A program made the translations under genes and the position numbers. The notes under the pieces were generated by a model, which was not told the DNA's origin, searched no databases, and saw only the letters and a program-made list of their open reading frames with translations. Below are positions 35,389 to 46,229 of a stretch of 64,000 nucleotides of DNA, piece by piece. Positions within the stretch are counted from its first letter, which is position 1. Each line of letters opens with the position of its first letter. This stretch comes from Oreohelix idahoensis. Lineage: Eukaryota > Mollusca > Gastropoda > Stylommatophora > Oreohelicidae. The stretch covers positions 220,891 through 284,890 of the forward strand of contig JAMPIV010014150.1 in assembly GCA_024509875.1 (NCBI GenBank), written 5' to 3'.

Positions 35389-35866
35389 GCCGTGGACCTT
35401 TGGATTTAACTTCCTGACATACTTTACAAGATCGACAATAAATACGTATGTCCTTGTTTACCAATGGCCAAAAGAAAGCCGCAAGGACTCTTGACTTAGT
35501 ACGGGAAAAACCCATGTGTCCAGCACACTGAGAGTCGTGAGCGTGCTGCAAAATTTTAACTCTCAAATTCTTGGGAACCAGGATTTGAGAATGACTTGAC
35601 GTAATGGAGTCTTGAACCATACGTACAAGTACGCCATTCTTCTTTGTAATCCACGATTTACGACTTGTGTCTTTATTCGGATCACCTTTAGTTGCAAGAA
35701 TGAAGAATTTCTTCAGAGTGGGATCATCTTCTTGCTGTTTTATAAACGAGTCACGAGAAATTACCAAGGGATTATCTTGGTTATGCACTTCATTATCTTC
35801 AGTAGATGAAGTTTGAGGCATATTAAGAGCCTGAGCTCTAGTGACTACAGCGTTAGCAATCTGCAT
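35309..35866 (-). pseudogene. nested element integrase zinc domain and spacer
   Basis: About 185 codons. The C-terminal part has the H2C2 zinc-binding pattern (HDSQCAGHMGFSRT and then CRSCKVCQEV), which precedes the integrase core. The N-terminal half is a linker following protease. The frame overlaps the protease frame by about 20 bp. Confidence 0.85.
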
Positions 35867-36324
35867 GTTTTGCCTTTCCCACGTGGAAATTTGTTGCGGA
35901 GTGCATTCCTTGACTCCATGAATGCGACCGATGATGAGGTCAGCGATCGGATTCGGAAGAAGACATGCGTGTACATCTCCTGTAAAGAAAGGAGTAGCAT
36001 CCTAATGATAGCAGTAGAGTATTTCTCTAATGTGCCGCCAAATGTTACACATTTGACTACTTGTCCAGTGGCACGGGAAGGATCTACGAGTGACTGCCTA
36101 ACACCAATTGTGGTGCATCCAGAATCAAATAGCACAGAGACTGGATTGTTATTCACTAAACCCTTATGTAAGACAAGAGAACCTCTTCCATCATGCGCGA
36201 CTGATGCTGGAAGAGCAGGAAGAGGATGGCCACAGCTTAAAGTAGACACTGTGGTTGGCTCAAATAACGTTTTGCATTGGGGGCACTGAGATGCTCTCCC
36301 AAAATCAAAAGCGGCACATGCCAT
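35845..36324 (-). pseudogene. nested element aspartic protease
   Basis: About 159 codons. VSVLFDSGCTTIGV carries the DSG active site of a retroelement protease. A Cys/His-containing stretch before it (CPQCKTLF, then CGH) is an unusual substitute for a normal zinc knuckle. The protease would cut Gag and Pol in the particle. Confidence 0.8.
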
Positions 36325-37778
36325 ATTACTAGCATCATTATTATCTTTACTCTGTTTATAGGCTTCATGGGACTCTTGTTGTGCAGAGTTTGCCTGAAAA
36401 TGTGGTTTATGTCTTTTGTTTTGAGATCTACCTCGGTTATTATCACCTCTGTAGTTATTGTTACCTCTATTGTAACCCCTATTTGGGTTTGAGTCATAGT
36501 TCCTTGGTTACCATTATCATATTCATTATAATGAGTATCTCTGTAATTATGATCTTGTTGACTCCAAGACGGATAACCCTGATAGTTTCTATAATTACTT
36601 CCTCTACGGAAATTCCTATAATTATGACCACCCCTGTGTCGAGAGCTATCAGGTCGTCTCCAGTTCTTTGAAGAAGAACCCTGAAATGATTGGTTACCTT
36701 GGTTTTGATAACTATTATGGTTACCTTTTTTATCAAATCTGTTTTGAGGTCCCTGAAATCTGTGTGAATAATTGGGATTGTATGGTGTTGCTGAAGCAAC
36801 TGGCATACTCTCCTTAATCTTAGTGTTGCCAAAAGTCACGTCGGGGTGTGCAGTGACATATTGGGAACAATATTCTTCCATTTCTTTTAGAGATTTGGGT
36901 TTACGCTCATGTATAAATTCAAGGAAAGGTTTGTTCACACATGACATAATCTTATCTCTGAGCAACAAATCCATAAGTCCTTCATACGTTTTTTCTGTTT
37001 TGGAAAGCTCAATCCAACGATCAACTGTGAGACGTGCCTTTGCAGTGAATTCTGAGAATTCTACACCCGTCTCAGGTACCATCGTTTTAAATAAAAGGCG
37101 ATAGCCTTCCTCACTTAGCTGATATTTTTTTATCAAAGCCGCCCTAATGACATCATAATTATCCTTATCTGCTTCTCCTACAAGGCATAATCTAGTCAAA
37201 GATTCACCTTTCAAGTTTTCTGATAATTGATTAGCGTATTGTGATTTATCCACATTATGTGTACGACAAGAACGTTCAAATCTATCCAGCCAGAATGTAA
37301 TATCGTCACTGGACTGATTGAACGGTGGAACCTTAACCTTGTAAGTAGAAGGTTTATCATTACCACTAGATGCCTGATTAACATTACTCATACTTGTCAA
37401 TCTTAATTTCTCCAACTCAAATTCATGTTCTCTTATTGCATTTTTTTCTTCAGCCTCTCTGTCTAATCTTTTTTGTTCAGCTTCCCTGTCTAATCTTTTT
37501 TGTTCAGCTTCCCTGTCTAATCTTTTTTGTTCAGCTTCACTGTCTAATCTTTTTTGTTCAGCCGCAGCTTCTCTTTCCAATTTTTTTTGTTCAGCTTCAA
37601 ATCTCCTTTCCTCTACCTGCATCTGCAATTTCTTTTGTTCAGCAGCAGCCTCAGCTTCTCTTTCTAATCTTTTCTCTTCCGCCATAGCTTTTCTTTCTTC
37701 TGCAGCTAATCTTTTCTCTTCTGCCATAGCTCTTCTCTCTTCTGCAGCTAATGCTTTGTCATATTGAGCACTGCCCAT
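36237..37778 (-). CDS. gag: nested element Gag with long charged helix
   Basis: A 513-codon frame starting at the ATG at 37778. Residues 1 to about 125 are an Arg/Lys/Glu/Ala-rich helix with nine-residue repeats (EQKRLDREA), predicted coiled coil or single alpha helix. Residues about 145-320 resemble a retrotransposon capsid (PPFNQSSDDITFWLDRFERS; SEFTAKARLTVDRW). The tail is rich in Asn, Arg, Tyr and Gly (residues 340-430) and probably binds RNA. The last part appears to change frame. The protein would form the virus-like particle. Confidence 0.85.
   Translation of the reverse strand: MGSAQYDKALAAEERRAMAEEKRLAAEERKAMAEEKRLEREAEAAAEQKKLQMQVEERRFEAEQKKLEREAAAEQKRLDSEAEQKRLDREAEQKRLDREAEQKRLDREAEEKNAIREHEFELEKLRLTSMSNVNQASSGNDKPSTYKVKVPPFNQSSDDITFWLDRFERSCRTHNVDKSQYANQLSENLKGESLTRLCLVGEADKDNYDVIRAALIKKYQLSEEGYRLLFKTMVPETGVEFSEFTAKARLTVDRWIELSKTEKTYEGLMDLLLRDKIMSCVNKPFLEFIHERKPKSLKEMEEYCSQYVTAHPDVTFGNTKIKESMPVASATPYNPNYSHRFQGPQNRFDKKGNHNSYQNQGNQSFQGSSSKNWRRPDSSRHRGGHNYRNFRRGSNYRNYQGYPSWSQQDHNYRDTHYNEYDNGNQGTMTQTQIGVTIEVTITTEVIITEVDLKTKDINHIFRQTLHNKSPMKPINRVKIIMMLVIWHVPLLILGEHLSAPNAKRYLSQPQCLL
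37435..37575 (-). repeat. 27-bp coding repeat in nested gag
   Basis: About four to five copies of a 27-bp unit (CTGTCTAATCTTTTTTGTTC, then AGCTTCC on the plus strand), encoding EQKRLDREA. Copies differ by a few bases. The unit length preserves frame and helical pattern. Confidence 0.85.
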
Positions 37779-39212
37779 TGTTCTAATTGTTGACCAGTCT
37801 TATCAAGGGCTTTCCCTTGTGTAATGAAGTATTCTAATGTAGCCATGATGTCTAACAATAATACTAATCACCTGAATCAATAATAATACCACAAGTTCTC
37901 AATGACTTGATTAATCAGTATACTATCCCAATATCTGTGGGTCACAAGCCTTTAATAAGGTCTTGTATAATAGTAATAATAATCAGGTACTGGTTTATAC
38001 CATAATCCAAGTGCAGTGCACAGGCAATTGTGTCTTATGAAATATACCTATATAAAACATATGTCAACCAACAGAATACATAAAGTACAAATAGGACTGA
38101 CAATACAAGAACGTTTGCAGAAATCAAAATAAATCAAATAGGGAAATCAATGAAAATAATCACTGAATCTGCAAAGAATAACAACACAAATGACGTCACA
38201 ATATATGAATATAAATTGTGAATAGAACTGAAAGATAGAAAAGGTTAGACCAACAAATTACAAACAAATCAAAACAAAACTAAAGAACAAAGAAATATTA
38301 CAAAAATAACAATAATTACAGACTTCACAGCTAACACAAAACAAACAGTTGTCGCAGCAAATTTTCAATCAAGAAAATTGCACCTATAGAAAACGCCCAC
38401 AACGGACCCTCTATGACGTGGGATATTCTGTTGTGAGGACGCCGCCCAACCTTAAACACAACCCGCTGACATAGAAACTAACATACTATACAAACAAATA
38501 ACATGTAAACATAAATATATATAAATTATGTGTATGATAGTATGTGTTGCAAAATAGGCTCAGTCTTACAGTAATGGCAAAGTTATTTTTATGAAAATAA
38601 ACAAACTGCCACTTTATTCAATTAAACATTCTGGCCTTAAATATTAAAGTTCATATATGGAAAACAAGAAGATCCATCGATGAAAATAGGACTTCTTAGT
38701 TCACTCATACTGTCTTCCTGTTAACATTGACAAGAATTGATCCAACTGTTCTGTGAAACTCTATAATGTCTAATGTAAAAAATGTCAACAACGCTGACCT
38801 ACATACTGCATTCACCTGACAGGTCACGTGACGAAGTGTTGACAAAGAGCAAACCAATACTGCAAGTGTGTCGTATCAGCCACAGGAAACGGTCTGGTAT
38901 CGGTAATCTGTTGACTTCTGAACTTCTGCGAGGTCAAACCCAGAAAGCTGGTCCACCAGTTGATAAAGTTGGATTTTTATTCCCGTTAATGATATCCACC
39001 AAAAGATAGATATAAGTGGATGGAAGCAGACATCATCATCATCATCAGTTGATAAGATCTCTATGGTGTTGTTTGCTCCACTGTAGTGTATGGAATGTCA
39101 ACTTGACCTACGCAGTGGTGTGTAGACATGGATTGAGTGTATAATGTGCGAATGATAATAAAGGTTCGTGGTGTTGACAAAAAAATGTTCTTTTCTCACA
39201 CTCATGTATGGC
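37779..39212 (-). other. 5' leader of nested element
   Basis: About 1.4 kb between the primer site and gag with no recognisable gene. It includes a short ATC repeat near 39028-39046. Small open frames have no domain. Confidence 0.5.
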
Positions 39213-39230
39213 TGGAAGTCATCGACACCA
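39213..39230 (-). promoter_or_regulatory. candidate primer-binding site, nested element
   Basis: On the sense strand TGGTGTCGATGACTTCC follows the 5' LTR after a 5-bp spacer. TGG is the expected complement of a tRNA CCA end. The tRNA is not identified. Confidence 0.5.
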
Positions 39231-39235
39231 ACGAC

Positions 39236-40462
39236 TGTGTACCTTTTCTAAAGTTTAATTGGACGTACACACTCGACAGCACAGATAGTGACAAATCACA
39301 GGTTGCCATAATACATCATAGTACAGTGGACAAATGGTCTTGCAATGTTACATGGGCACTCATGTAGAATAATTGTATAATGGACTGTCAGTAGCCAAGC
39401 ACTCAGTATCGCCCATACATATATCATCTGACTTCACTGACTGAGCACGTCAGCTTATAAACAATATTTCAGATGGCTTCTAAACCTAATCTCGTCTAGC
39501 GACGATTCTTCAACATAATGTTCAGCACATATTTTTTCCATATAATAATATTGAACCGCTAGCAATGGGTTCTCATGTGTAGCAGTGATCTCTGGACTAA
39601 ACAAGCGATAATACGGGCATCCCTTTTTCTCTTCTTGAAAGTCACTACATGTTTTGGTTCCAAGATGGCTTCACTCGTGAGCTGTCACTCACGTTTGGAT
39701 ACAGATAATGAATCTGTCCTAAAGTTAGTCATTCATAAAACATTTCATTGCTCTGTAGATTTGATCATGAACAATTGACTGCAATCTACAGGATATAGTG
39801 CTGCTAGGAATCGAAGTCGTTTTCATCGAGTCAAATATATTCTCTTAGACATTCAACTCGTAACTATCGAAAATGGTGGCTTCGATCGAGAGTTCATAAG
39901 AGTATCTTTGATTACCTTGGTATAGGAAATATGAAACTGCCATTCCTTGGCAATACGACTAAACACTGGGGTAAAGCATACACGATAGGTTTAGACGACT
40001 ATCACCTTCCCCACAAATACTGAGATCACTTTTTCCCGGCGACAGGCCGACATGGAAAACACACAGTCCCTATCAGGACGAAGCCAAATCACACCACACT
40101 CTAGCGACACATCCGCCGAATAGCCTTCGACCTCTCTAGAGACAACAGAACATATAGTTCGACTTAGATATGTAAAGATATACAGATATAAGACAGACTC
40201 GTCCTACTCAGACAAACAATACACATAAATTCAGGCCATAGATATTCTGAAGCAAGAACAATCTATTATTACCCAAACAACGAATAAATCGCAGTAAAAT
40301 GGATTTATCCGCGGAGTTTGATCGAAAGAGCCGACACAACTTTCAAGGGAAGTAACTCAATAATGACTTTCCCTTAAGCACTATTTTGCTTTCAAAATAT
40401 TTGCGAAGATAACAAGAATACCAATGTATAATATTGTAAGATATCAAAGACTGCACGTAACA
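39236..40462 (-). repeat. 5' LTR of nested element
   Basis: The 1,227-bp partner of 31232-32448, with TG...CA ends. Its sense-strand start abuts the interrupted gag codons of the outer element (40463-40709). Confidence 0.94.
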
Positions 40463-40709
40463 GTAAGGCCTTCTTCAACATGTCGTAATCATGTTGATTC
40501 GGTCCCAGCTTTGTGTATACGTCATAAGCATTCGCTTTTAGTGACGTCGAGAGTTTAAGTGCCCAGCGGGAACTCTCTAACCCATAAAGATTCGCGAGTC
40601 TCTCGAATTTTTCTAGGTAGCTGTCAATTTTTTCGTTAGGGCTAGGAAAAGACTCTAAAGCGAAAGACATCGCAGTTAATTGGGCAGACTGAGTGCTGGA
40701 GAGATCCAT
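40463..40709 (-). pseudogene. gag: outer element gag, N-terminal part
   Basis: About 80 codons from the ATG at 40709: MDLSSTQSAQLTAMSFALES, then a helical stretch (ALKLSTSLKANAYDVYTKLG) and YDMLKKAL. The last motif matches YDMLKQAL at the edge of the third LTR element. The frame then runs into the nested LTR. The rest of gag is at 30595-31231. Confidence 0.85.
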
Positions 40710-41440
40710 TGTTTGATGTGTCTAATCCTGAGTCTTTCGCTTCCTGTCTCAAAATGGATCTTATCCTAATTCTCTCAGCCATTGTCAAAGAACTGGATGC
40801 TTTTAAGACTAGAGAATAGTAAGATGGAACAAGAAGGGGAAAAACTCAAAGCCGCTACGAGAAAAACAAAGTAAAAAATTTACTGAATGACCTCGTGTGT
40901 TAACTTATCGCCGCTATTATTGTCACTTAAGATTCGTAACGCAAGCAACTATGCCAATTAAATGGTAAGTTACACTAGAAAAGAATCTACTCTTACTAAC
41001 AGTAGAGAAAAATTTATATTAAACAATTTAAAAGGAAAAAAAAAAATTTCCCAGAAAATGTTAATTCTCTAACAACAAACTCCGTCCCTGAAGACAATTT
41101 TTTGAGATGAGACGTAGTTAACTTAATTTTAAAAAATCAGAACAATCCGTCTTTAGCTTAGCTCAACTCAAACGCTTCATAACCTTTAGTGATTGTAAAA
41201 CAATCACGCAGTCCCAGCAATTATATAACCAAAATTTTCAATTCCCTCTGCCAGAGAATACAAATGTGACAATCTTTTATTATCACTAACTGCCTGTTCC
41301 TGTGGAAAACAAACCTGTCTTAATTATTGTGTGGTTGGCCCAAAATACTGAACGGCTTGGTCTAGGGGAAGTAATACTTTTAAAGATTATACCCTACTTC
41401 ACAAAGACAATCAACCACACTCTATTAACTAGGTTCAAAA
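40710..41440 (-). other. 5' leader of outer element
   Basis: About 730 bp of untranslated leader between the primer site and gag. I see no further feature. Confidence 0.55.
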
Positions 41441-41458
41441 TCTCGAACGAGCTAACCA
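41441..41458 (-). promoter_or_regulatory. primer-binding site, outer element
   Basis: On the sense strand TGGTTAGCTCGTTCGAGA begins 5 bp after the LTR. Read on the plus strand, 41432-41458 looks like the 3' end of a tRNA (GGTTCAAAATC T-arm, ending in CCA). The matching tRNA is not in the window. Confidence 0.65.
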
Positions 41459-41463
41459 TATAT

Positions 41464-43858
41464 TGTCGTAATTTTTATCTGAGAGGGTGCTGATGAATAT
41501 TGGTCCCTTTAGAGTGTAAAGTGATATTGAAGGCTCTGTGAGAATAAGGATTTAGGTGAATGAGGTAGTAGATTCACAAGCGCTGGGAAGGAGCAAGGAC
41601 AGTCTCTTATTACGACAATATCTGTTTTCTCACAGACTACTCCTATCTCTCTTCTGCACAAACAATTGTTTGTCAGTTCCAGTCGCTCAACGCGCTCACC
41701 GATTTGGTGATTCTGTCGCTCAACGTACATGAATACAAACTACACAGATGGAAATGTTTGGAGTTTTAGGCCAACCGACAACCAACACAATTAATGATTA
41801 ATACCTTTATTATCATAAAGGACGCACACATCATTGTACATTTACAGTCAAAAATCAAAGGTTACAGAATACAAATATAATAAGGGAAGAGGGGGTTGTG
41901 AGGAGAAATATCCCATCCACCGTTTCCCGTTTATATCTACTAACAGACAAAACCCGGTCCCAAAGACAAGAAAGGGGGAGGGGGGGGGTTTGATCAGAGA
42001 TAGGCAATTTAACCCACTGGTAAATATATTACTCTGAGGCACGGGGTTACAGAAAGAAGGGGGGGGGTGTAGAGGAAAGCTAGGGTTTTCAATTGTCTCC
42101 CTTTAAATCAACAAATTTTACGGGAGGGGGGAATGAACACAGTTACCCAATCCCACTAGGAGAGATCCCGTACAAGGAATATAATGCACCTTAGTATAAG
42201 GTCGAACTAATTAAAAGGGTAAAGAAAAGATAAATCTCCTTTCATTCAAAAAAACACACTAGGGCTGGCCATCCCAACAAACACACACGCAGACTTACCG
42301 AAAGGTGAATTCGGGCACTTCATAGGAAATACATCAAAAAACAGCACTAAACCTTGGCTTAGGTAAAAGTAATTTCTTCCGTGTACAGCCCCAGATTTTG
42401 CGGGTTGTTTAAGTTAACAAAGTGTCCCGAAATCGCTGGACGTTGAAGTTTAACGGTACTGTTTGTTTATTAGATAAAGTTCCTAAAGAAAGGCACAGGC
42501 ACTTGGCTAAGCGTGAGGTATGGTGTGGTTCCTAAAATTGGCACAGCTGGCGGAGATAACTTCCTTTTTCCGTAATGTCACAAGTTAAGAAAAACACTGA
42601 GGTAAGTTCTTCTTCGGGGAGGGGGGGGGGGGGGGGGGGTGGGGCGGGGGGGGGGGGGGGGGGAGGATGTGTAAAATCCACTGAATCTGCGTGACAGACA
42701 GTGTTCAGGTATCGATGCTTTTTCTTCACAAATAGGGGCAGTGAATAAAATATGTTCTGCTTCCAGTTGTGTTAAGGGCTAGTATTTTTAAAGTGTTTCT
42801 TGAATGGCTTTTTTCTCAGTTACGTTCAGAGGAGCGGGGCCCATTACAGGTCGCCACAAGTTTAGCTTTAAAAAAGTTCATATGTTACTGGAGTTATCAA
42901 ATTGAGTTTGGCAGAACTCTGTATATAGTTAGTAATTGCTGGGATGCAGGTTGAATGATCGTTCTGAATGAAAGATAATCAAAACAAGAAATGCATTACA
43001 AATCATATTATAATCTGACGCGATAAATTACAGTTAGCCTATTTACTTATTAGCGTCGTCAATTAACAAATCAGGAAAACTTCCCGTGAGTTAAAAATAA
43101 TTAAAAGCACATCTATCTATACAGAACTAAACTGTATTAAAGTTATACTTCTCTTTAAAGTCTGCAAAATAAATTTACGCGACAATTGTATCAGGAAATA
43201 CTTTTAGCTGTAACATTAGTTTGCACTAGAACTTTGAAAATGGGTTTATTTAATAAGGTTAAATTTACACCACAATCCATTGAAATCAATAGAAATAACT
43301 CGACCAATGATCACTCGAAGCTAATGTATAAATTACCGTCTGCACAGAAAGAATACACTCCAATAGTCACGAAAGTAGATGAAATCCAGCAGGAATCCGA
43401 CTATGCTAGTGCAACTAGGATTCTGTCAGAGCGAACGATAAAATGCAGTTTATCGGAGTTCTCTATTTATACTTATCGAATGTAACTTGAATGGGGCGTG
43501 TTAAATTTTCGCACCTTTCTTGATCTTGAGCAAAATTCGGGGTACCTCGCCGATGTGTTAAACGCTGCGATTCCTTCGTTTTCCCCGGTCTACCGATTTT
43601 CTTCCGTCTCAGGCTGCTCGCATAAGAGTGCGAAAATCTCTCGAGAAGCTAACTCTGTGAGCTGCAAGTCCCTGATTCTTTAGATCGCGGCCGCTCCACG
43701 TTGAATTCTGAAGATCAGCCTGTTCTTTGATGGTACCGCTGCATGCCGGTAAAAGTTACAACAGATGATCAGGGGTTCTAAAGTTATGAGAGGCCAATAT
43801 TCTGTTATCATCCATCGAGTCAGGGAAATTCATTTGTCATACTTAGACGTACGTCACA
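41464..43858 (-). repeat. 5' LTR of outer element
   Basis: The partner of 24935-27384. It would hold the promoter for the element. Its poly-G tract (42616-42663) is about half the length of that in the other copy. Confidence 0.95.
43464..43471 (-). promoter_or_regulatory. candidate TATA box in 5' LTR
   Basis: TATAAATA on the minus strand, identical at 26990-26997 in the other LTR. It lies about 390 bp into the sense-strand LTR, a reasonable place for a core promoter. It is a motif match only. Confidence 0.45.
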
Positions 43859-44079
43859 GTGACAAACAAGGTCTTGTGGTCGCAACGCAGGTTTTTTCTT
43901 GTCCTTTCTCTTAGTAAGACGCATTACCATCTGTTTTTTTTTTCCATTCTACCACTATATAAATGGAGTTGCTACATAAATCATCATTGCAAACGTACAT
44001 GTGTTCTTTGGTGCGGCTTTATGGAAAGAAGGCACGTGCTCATTAGAAGGTAGTCACGTGGCAGATACTGCTGAACGGG

Positions 44080-44290
44080 AGGGAAGTGTTAATTTTACTA
44101 TACAAGGACTCCGTTTTATGAGTTTGGGTGAGACGTTCTCTCCCTCGCGACCTTTGCACTCCCTAACTCAACAGCTCAGTCAGGTACCTACTTACTGGTG
44201 GATATACAAGAATGTGAAGCTACCTGGTTTAGAATATGTTAGGTTTGGCATCGTGAGACAAGCGCTCTAACAATGCCACTCTACGTCAAG
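44080..44290 (-). mobile_element. tRNA-derived SINE, degraded
   Basis: On the minus strand a tRNA-like start (GTAGAGTGGCATTGTTAGAG, CGCTTGTCTCACGATGCC) is followed by a body (TAGGTACCTGAC, GAGTTAGGGAGTGCAAAGG) that resembles the SINE at 44689-44895. The B box is decayed. Ends are approximate. Confidence 0.45.
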
Positions 44291-44688
44291 GGACAAAAAT
44301 GGATTCCTTCATTCAAATCTATTTCTCTTTAATGGTCTCATTAAACCTTGTCTAAATATGATTTTTTTTTTTTTTTTTGTTCTTCAGTGGCTGCAGGTGA
44401 AACTCAGCGCAGAAGGGGACGCTACATCAGTTGAGCGACGAGCTTGTTCTGGCGTTATATGCATGATATATTGTTTCAACGGGATGGAGACTGATAGCGA
44501 GGGATGTTATATCTGTAGATGTAAAGCAGAATCTTGAAGAATCTAAAACCTGGCCATATTCACCTTCTGGAACCAGTAAACCATATCGTAATTTGCCGTA
44601 CTGGAAATATATGCTGGTAGATTTGTCAAATTACATCAAATTATAACAAATATTAAATCTGCGTTCAGTGTTGCATGTATGCACCAGA

Positions 44689-44895
44689 GGAAGCGTCTGA
44701 CTCACAGAGCGATTAGAGCGCTGGCATCTCGTCGCAATGGTACTCGGTTCGAATCACAGCGTGGGCACGCTCCAGTCTATCCAGCTGTAAATGGGTATCT
44801 CATTTTCCTCTTAAGTTAGGGAAGCCAAATGCAACGAGGAAGGGAACTGTTCACCCCACTTGATAAAGCTGGATCTAGTCTAACACTTTACTCCC
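44689..44895 (+). mobile_element. tRNA-derived SINE
   Basis: A pol III-type retroposon. The A-box-like GATTAGAGCGCTGG lies at 44711-44724 and the B box GGTTCGAATCA at 44746-44756. The non-tRNA body includes CCAGCTGTAAATGGGTATC and TTAAGTTAGGGAAGCC. It is not a functional tRNA, because the cloverleaf is poor and the body continues past it. Confidence 0.75.
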
Positions 44896-44918
44896 TTTCC
44901 ACAGTATCTACTATTCAT

Positions 44919-46229
44919 TCATGACCCTCCACTCCCAAAGGAGCATAGGCCTTCAACAAACAGATGCCAAGTCCTCCTGTTACGTGCCATCATCTCAAGT
45001 TCTTTCCACGTTCTCCTCGTCATTTTCACCTCTGTTTCCAGCTCTCTTCTCCGTGTGCTTCTTGGTCTACCTCTGCCTCTCTTGCCCTGGGGGTTCCAGA
45101 ACAAGGACTGCCATGTAATGCTATCAACAGGTTTCCTCAGTGTGTGTCCTATCCATCGCCTTCTTCTCATCTCTTGTTCCACTGGCACTTCTCTAGTTCT
45201 TGTCATCAGTTCCACGTCGGTAACCTTGTCATACCATTTTAATCCCGCTATTCTACGCAAGCACCTATTTGTGAAAGTCTGTAGCTTTTTGGTTGTTGTT
45301 TTTGTTGTTCTCCATGTCTCAGAGCCATACAATAGGACTAACTTCACATTTGAGTTGAAGATTCTTATTTTCGTGTTGGATCCGATTTCTCTTGATCTCC
45401 ATATATTTCCCAATGCTATGAAAGCTCCTCTTGCTTTTTGTATTATTAGTTTATCACTGTCTGTCCCTCCAACTTTGTCTATATTGCTGCCAAGATATGT
45501 GTACGATTCTACATCTTGTATTGGTGTTTCTTCAACCCCGTTATCATTACCTGCATTTATTCTCATTATTTTTGTCTTTTCCCTGTGTATTTTCAGACCC
45601 AATTGCTGTGACCTCTCATCGAGTGTTTTCAATTTGTCCTGCATCTGATTACGGTTATGGGACAGGAGAGCCAAATCATCAGCAAAATCCAGATCATCCA
45701 ACTGCTTAGTCAGAGTCCACTGGATTCCATTTCTGTTGTGTGTTGTCGATGATCTCATAACCCAATCTATTGCCAGCAAGAAAAGAAATGGAGACAAGAG
45801 GCATCCCTGTCGCACTCCTGTTCTTATCCCAAATGGTTCTGTAAGCTGTCCTTCATGAAGAACTCTGCACGTCATGTCTTCATAGGTTTTCTTTATTAAA
45901 TTAATGATTTTCAGGGGAACTCCATAATGCCTCATCAATTTCCAAAGTGATTCTCTGTCCACACTGTCAAATGCTTTTTCGTAGTCCACAAATCCGATGT
46001 ATAGTGGTGAATTCCATTCCAGACTTTGTTCAACTATTATTCTCAAAGTGGCTATCTGGTCTGTACATGATCTGTTTTGTCGAAAACCTGCTTGTTCATC
46101 TCTCAATTTCTTGTCTATGGACTCCTTTAATCTCTCAAGGATAATCCTGTTCAATACCTTTCCTGGCACTGATAGTAACATTATTCCTCTATAATTTGTG
46201 CACTCTTGTAGATTTCCCTTCTTAGGCAA
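44919..46229 (-). pseudogene. LINE A reverse transcriptase
   Basis: A 436-codon open frame from LPKKGNL through YRGIMLLSVPGKV, AGFRQNRSCTDQI, FVDYEKAFDSVDRESLW, VRQGCLLSPFLF, the catalytic FADDLALL, a thumb, and the C-terminal RRRRWIGHTLRK and GKRGRGRPRSTRR motifs, to the stop 4 bp from the LINE's 3' end. All RT catalytic residues are visible. Upstream pieces (46230-46750) are in other frames. Confidence 0.92.

Larger units (their letters stand above)
31232..40462 (-). mobile_element. nested Gmr1-like LTR retrotransposon
   Basis: A 9.2-kb element inserted in the outer element's gag, in the same orientation. Its LTRs (31232-32448 and 39236-40462) are about 99% identical, mostly differing by homopolymer indels. 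On the sense strand the LTR starts TGTTACGTGCAG, and the right copy ends GGTACACA. The target-duplication candidate GTAAG (40463-40467) is not found at the left, where a few LTR bases and about 40 bp of host gag are missing. Order is gag, protease, integrase, RT, RNase H, in several broken frames. It is younger than the outer element, which it interrupts. Confidence 0.92.
24935..43858 (-). mobile_element. outer Gmr1-like Ty3/Gypsy LTR retrotransposon
   Basis: A complete insertion of 18,924 bp flanked by the 5-bp duplication GTGAC (24930-24934 and 43859-43863). It has two near-identical ~2.4-kb LTRs with TG...CA ends. Removing the nested element at 31232-40462 leaves about 9.7 kb. Sense is minus: 5' LTR at 41464-43858, primer site at 41441-41458, gag from 40709, pol to 27419, polypurine tract at 27385-27400, 3' LTR at 24935-27384. 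Pol order is protease, integrase, reverse transcriptase, RNase H. The high LTR identity, apart from poly-G length and one 12-bp indel, means the insertion is fairly recent. Confidence 0.95.

Noticed and set aside
40392..40467. Continuous gag reading through 40392-40709
   Set aside because: Codons below 40463 are LTR sequence of the nested element, shared with 32380-32448. Only the part above is gag.
41432..41458. tRNA gene, because of a T-arm-like sequence ending in CCA
   Set aside because: No D-arm or anticodon arm lies upstream, and encoded CCA next to an LTR fits a primer-binding site.
44689..44765. Functional tRNA gene
   Set aside because: A and B boxes exist, but the cloverleaf is poor and the transcript would continue into a SINE body.
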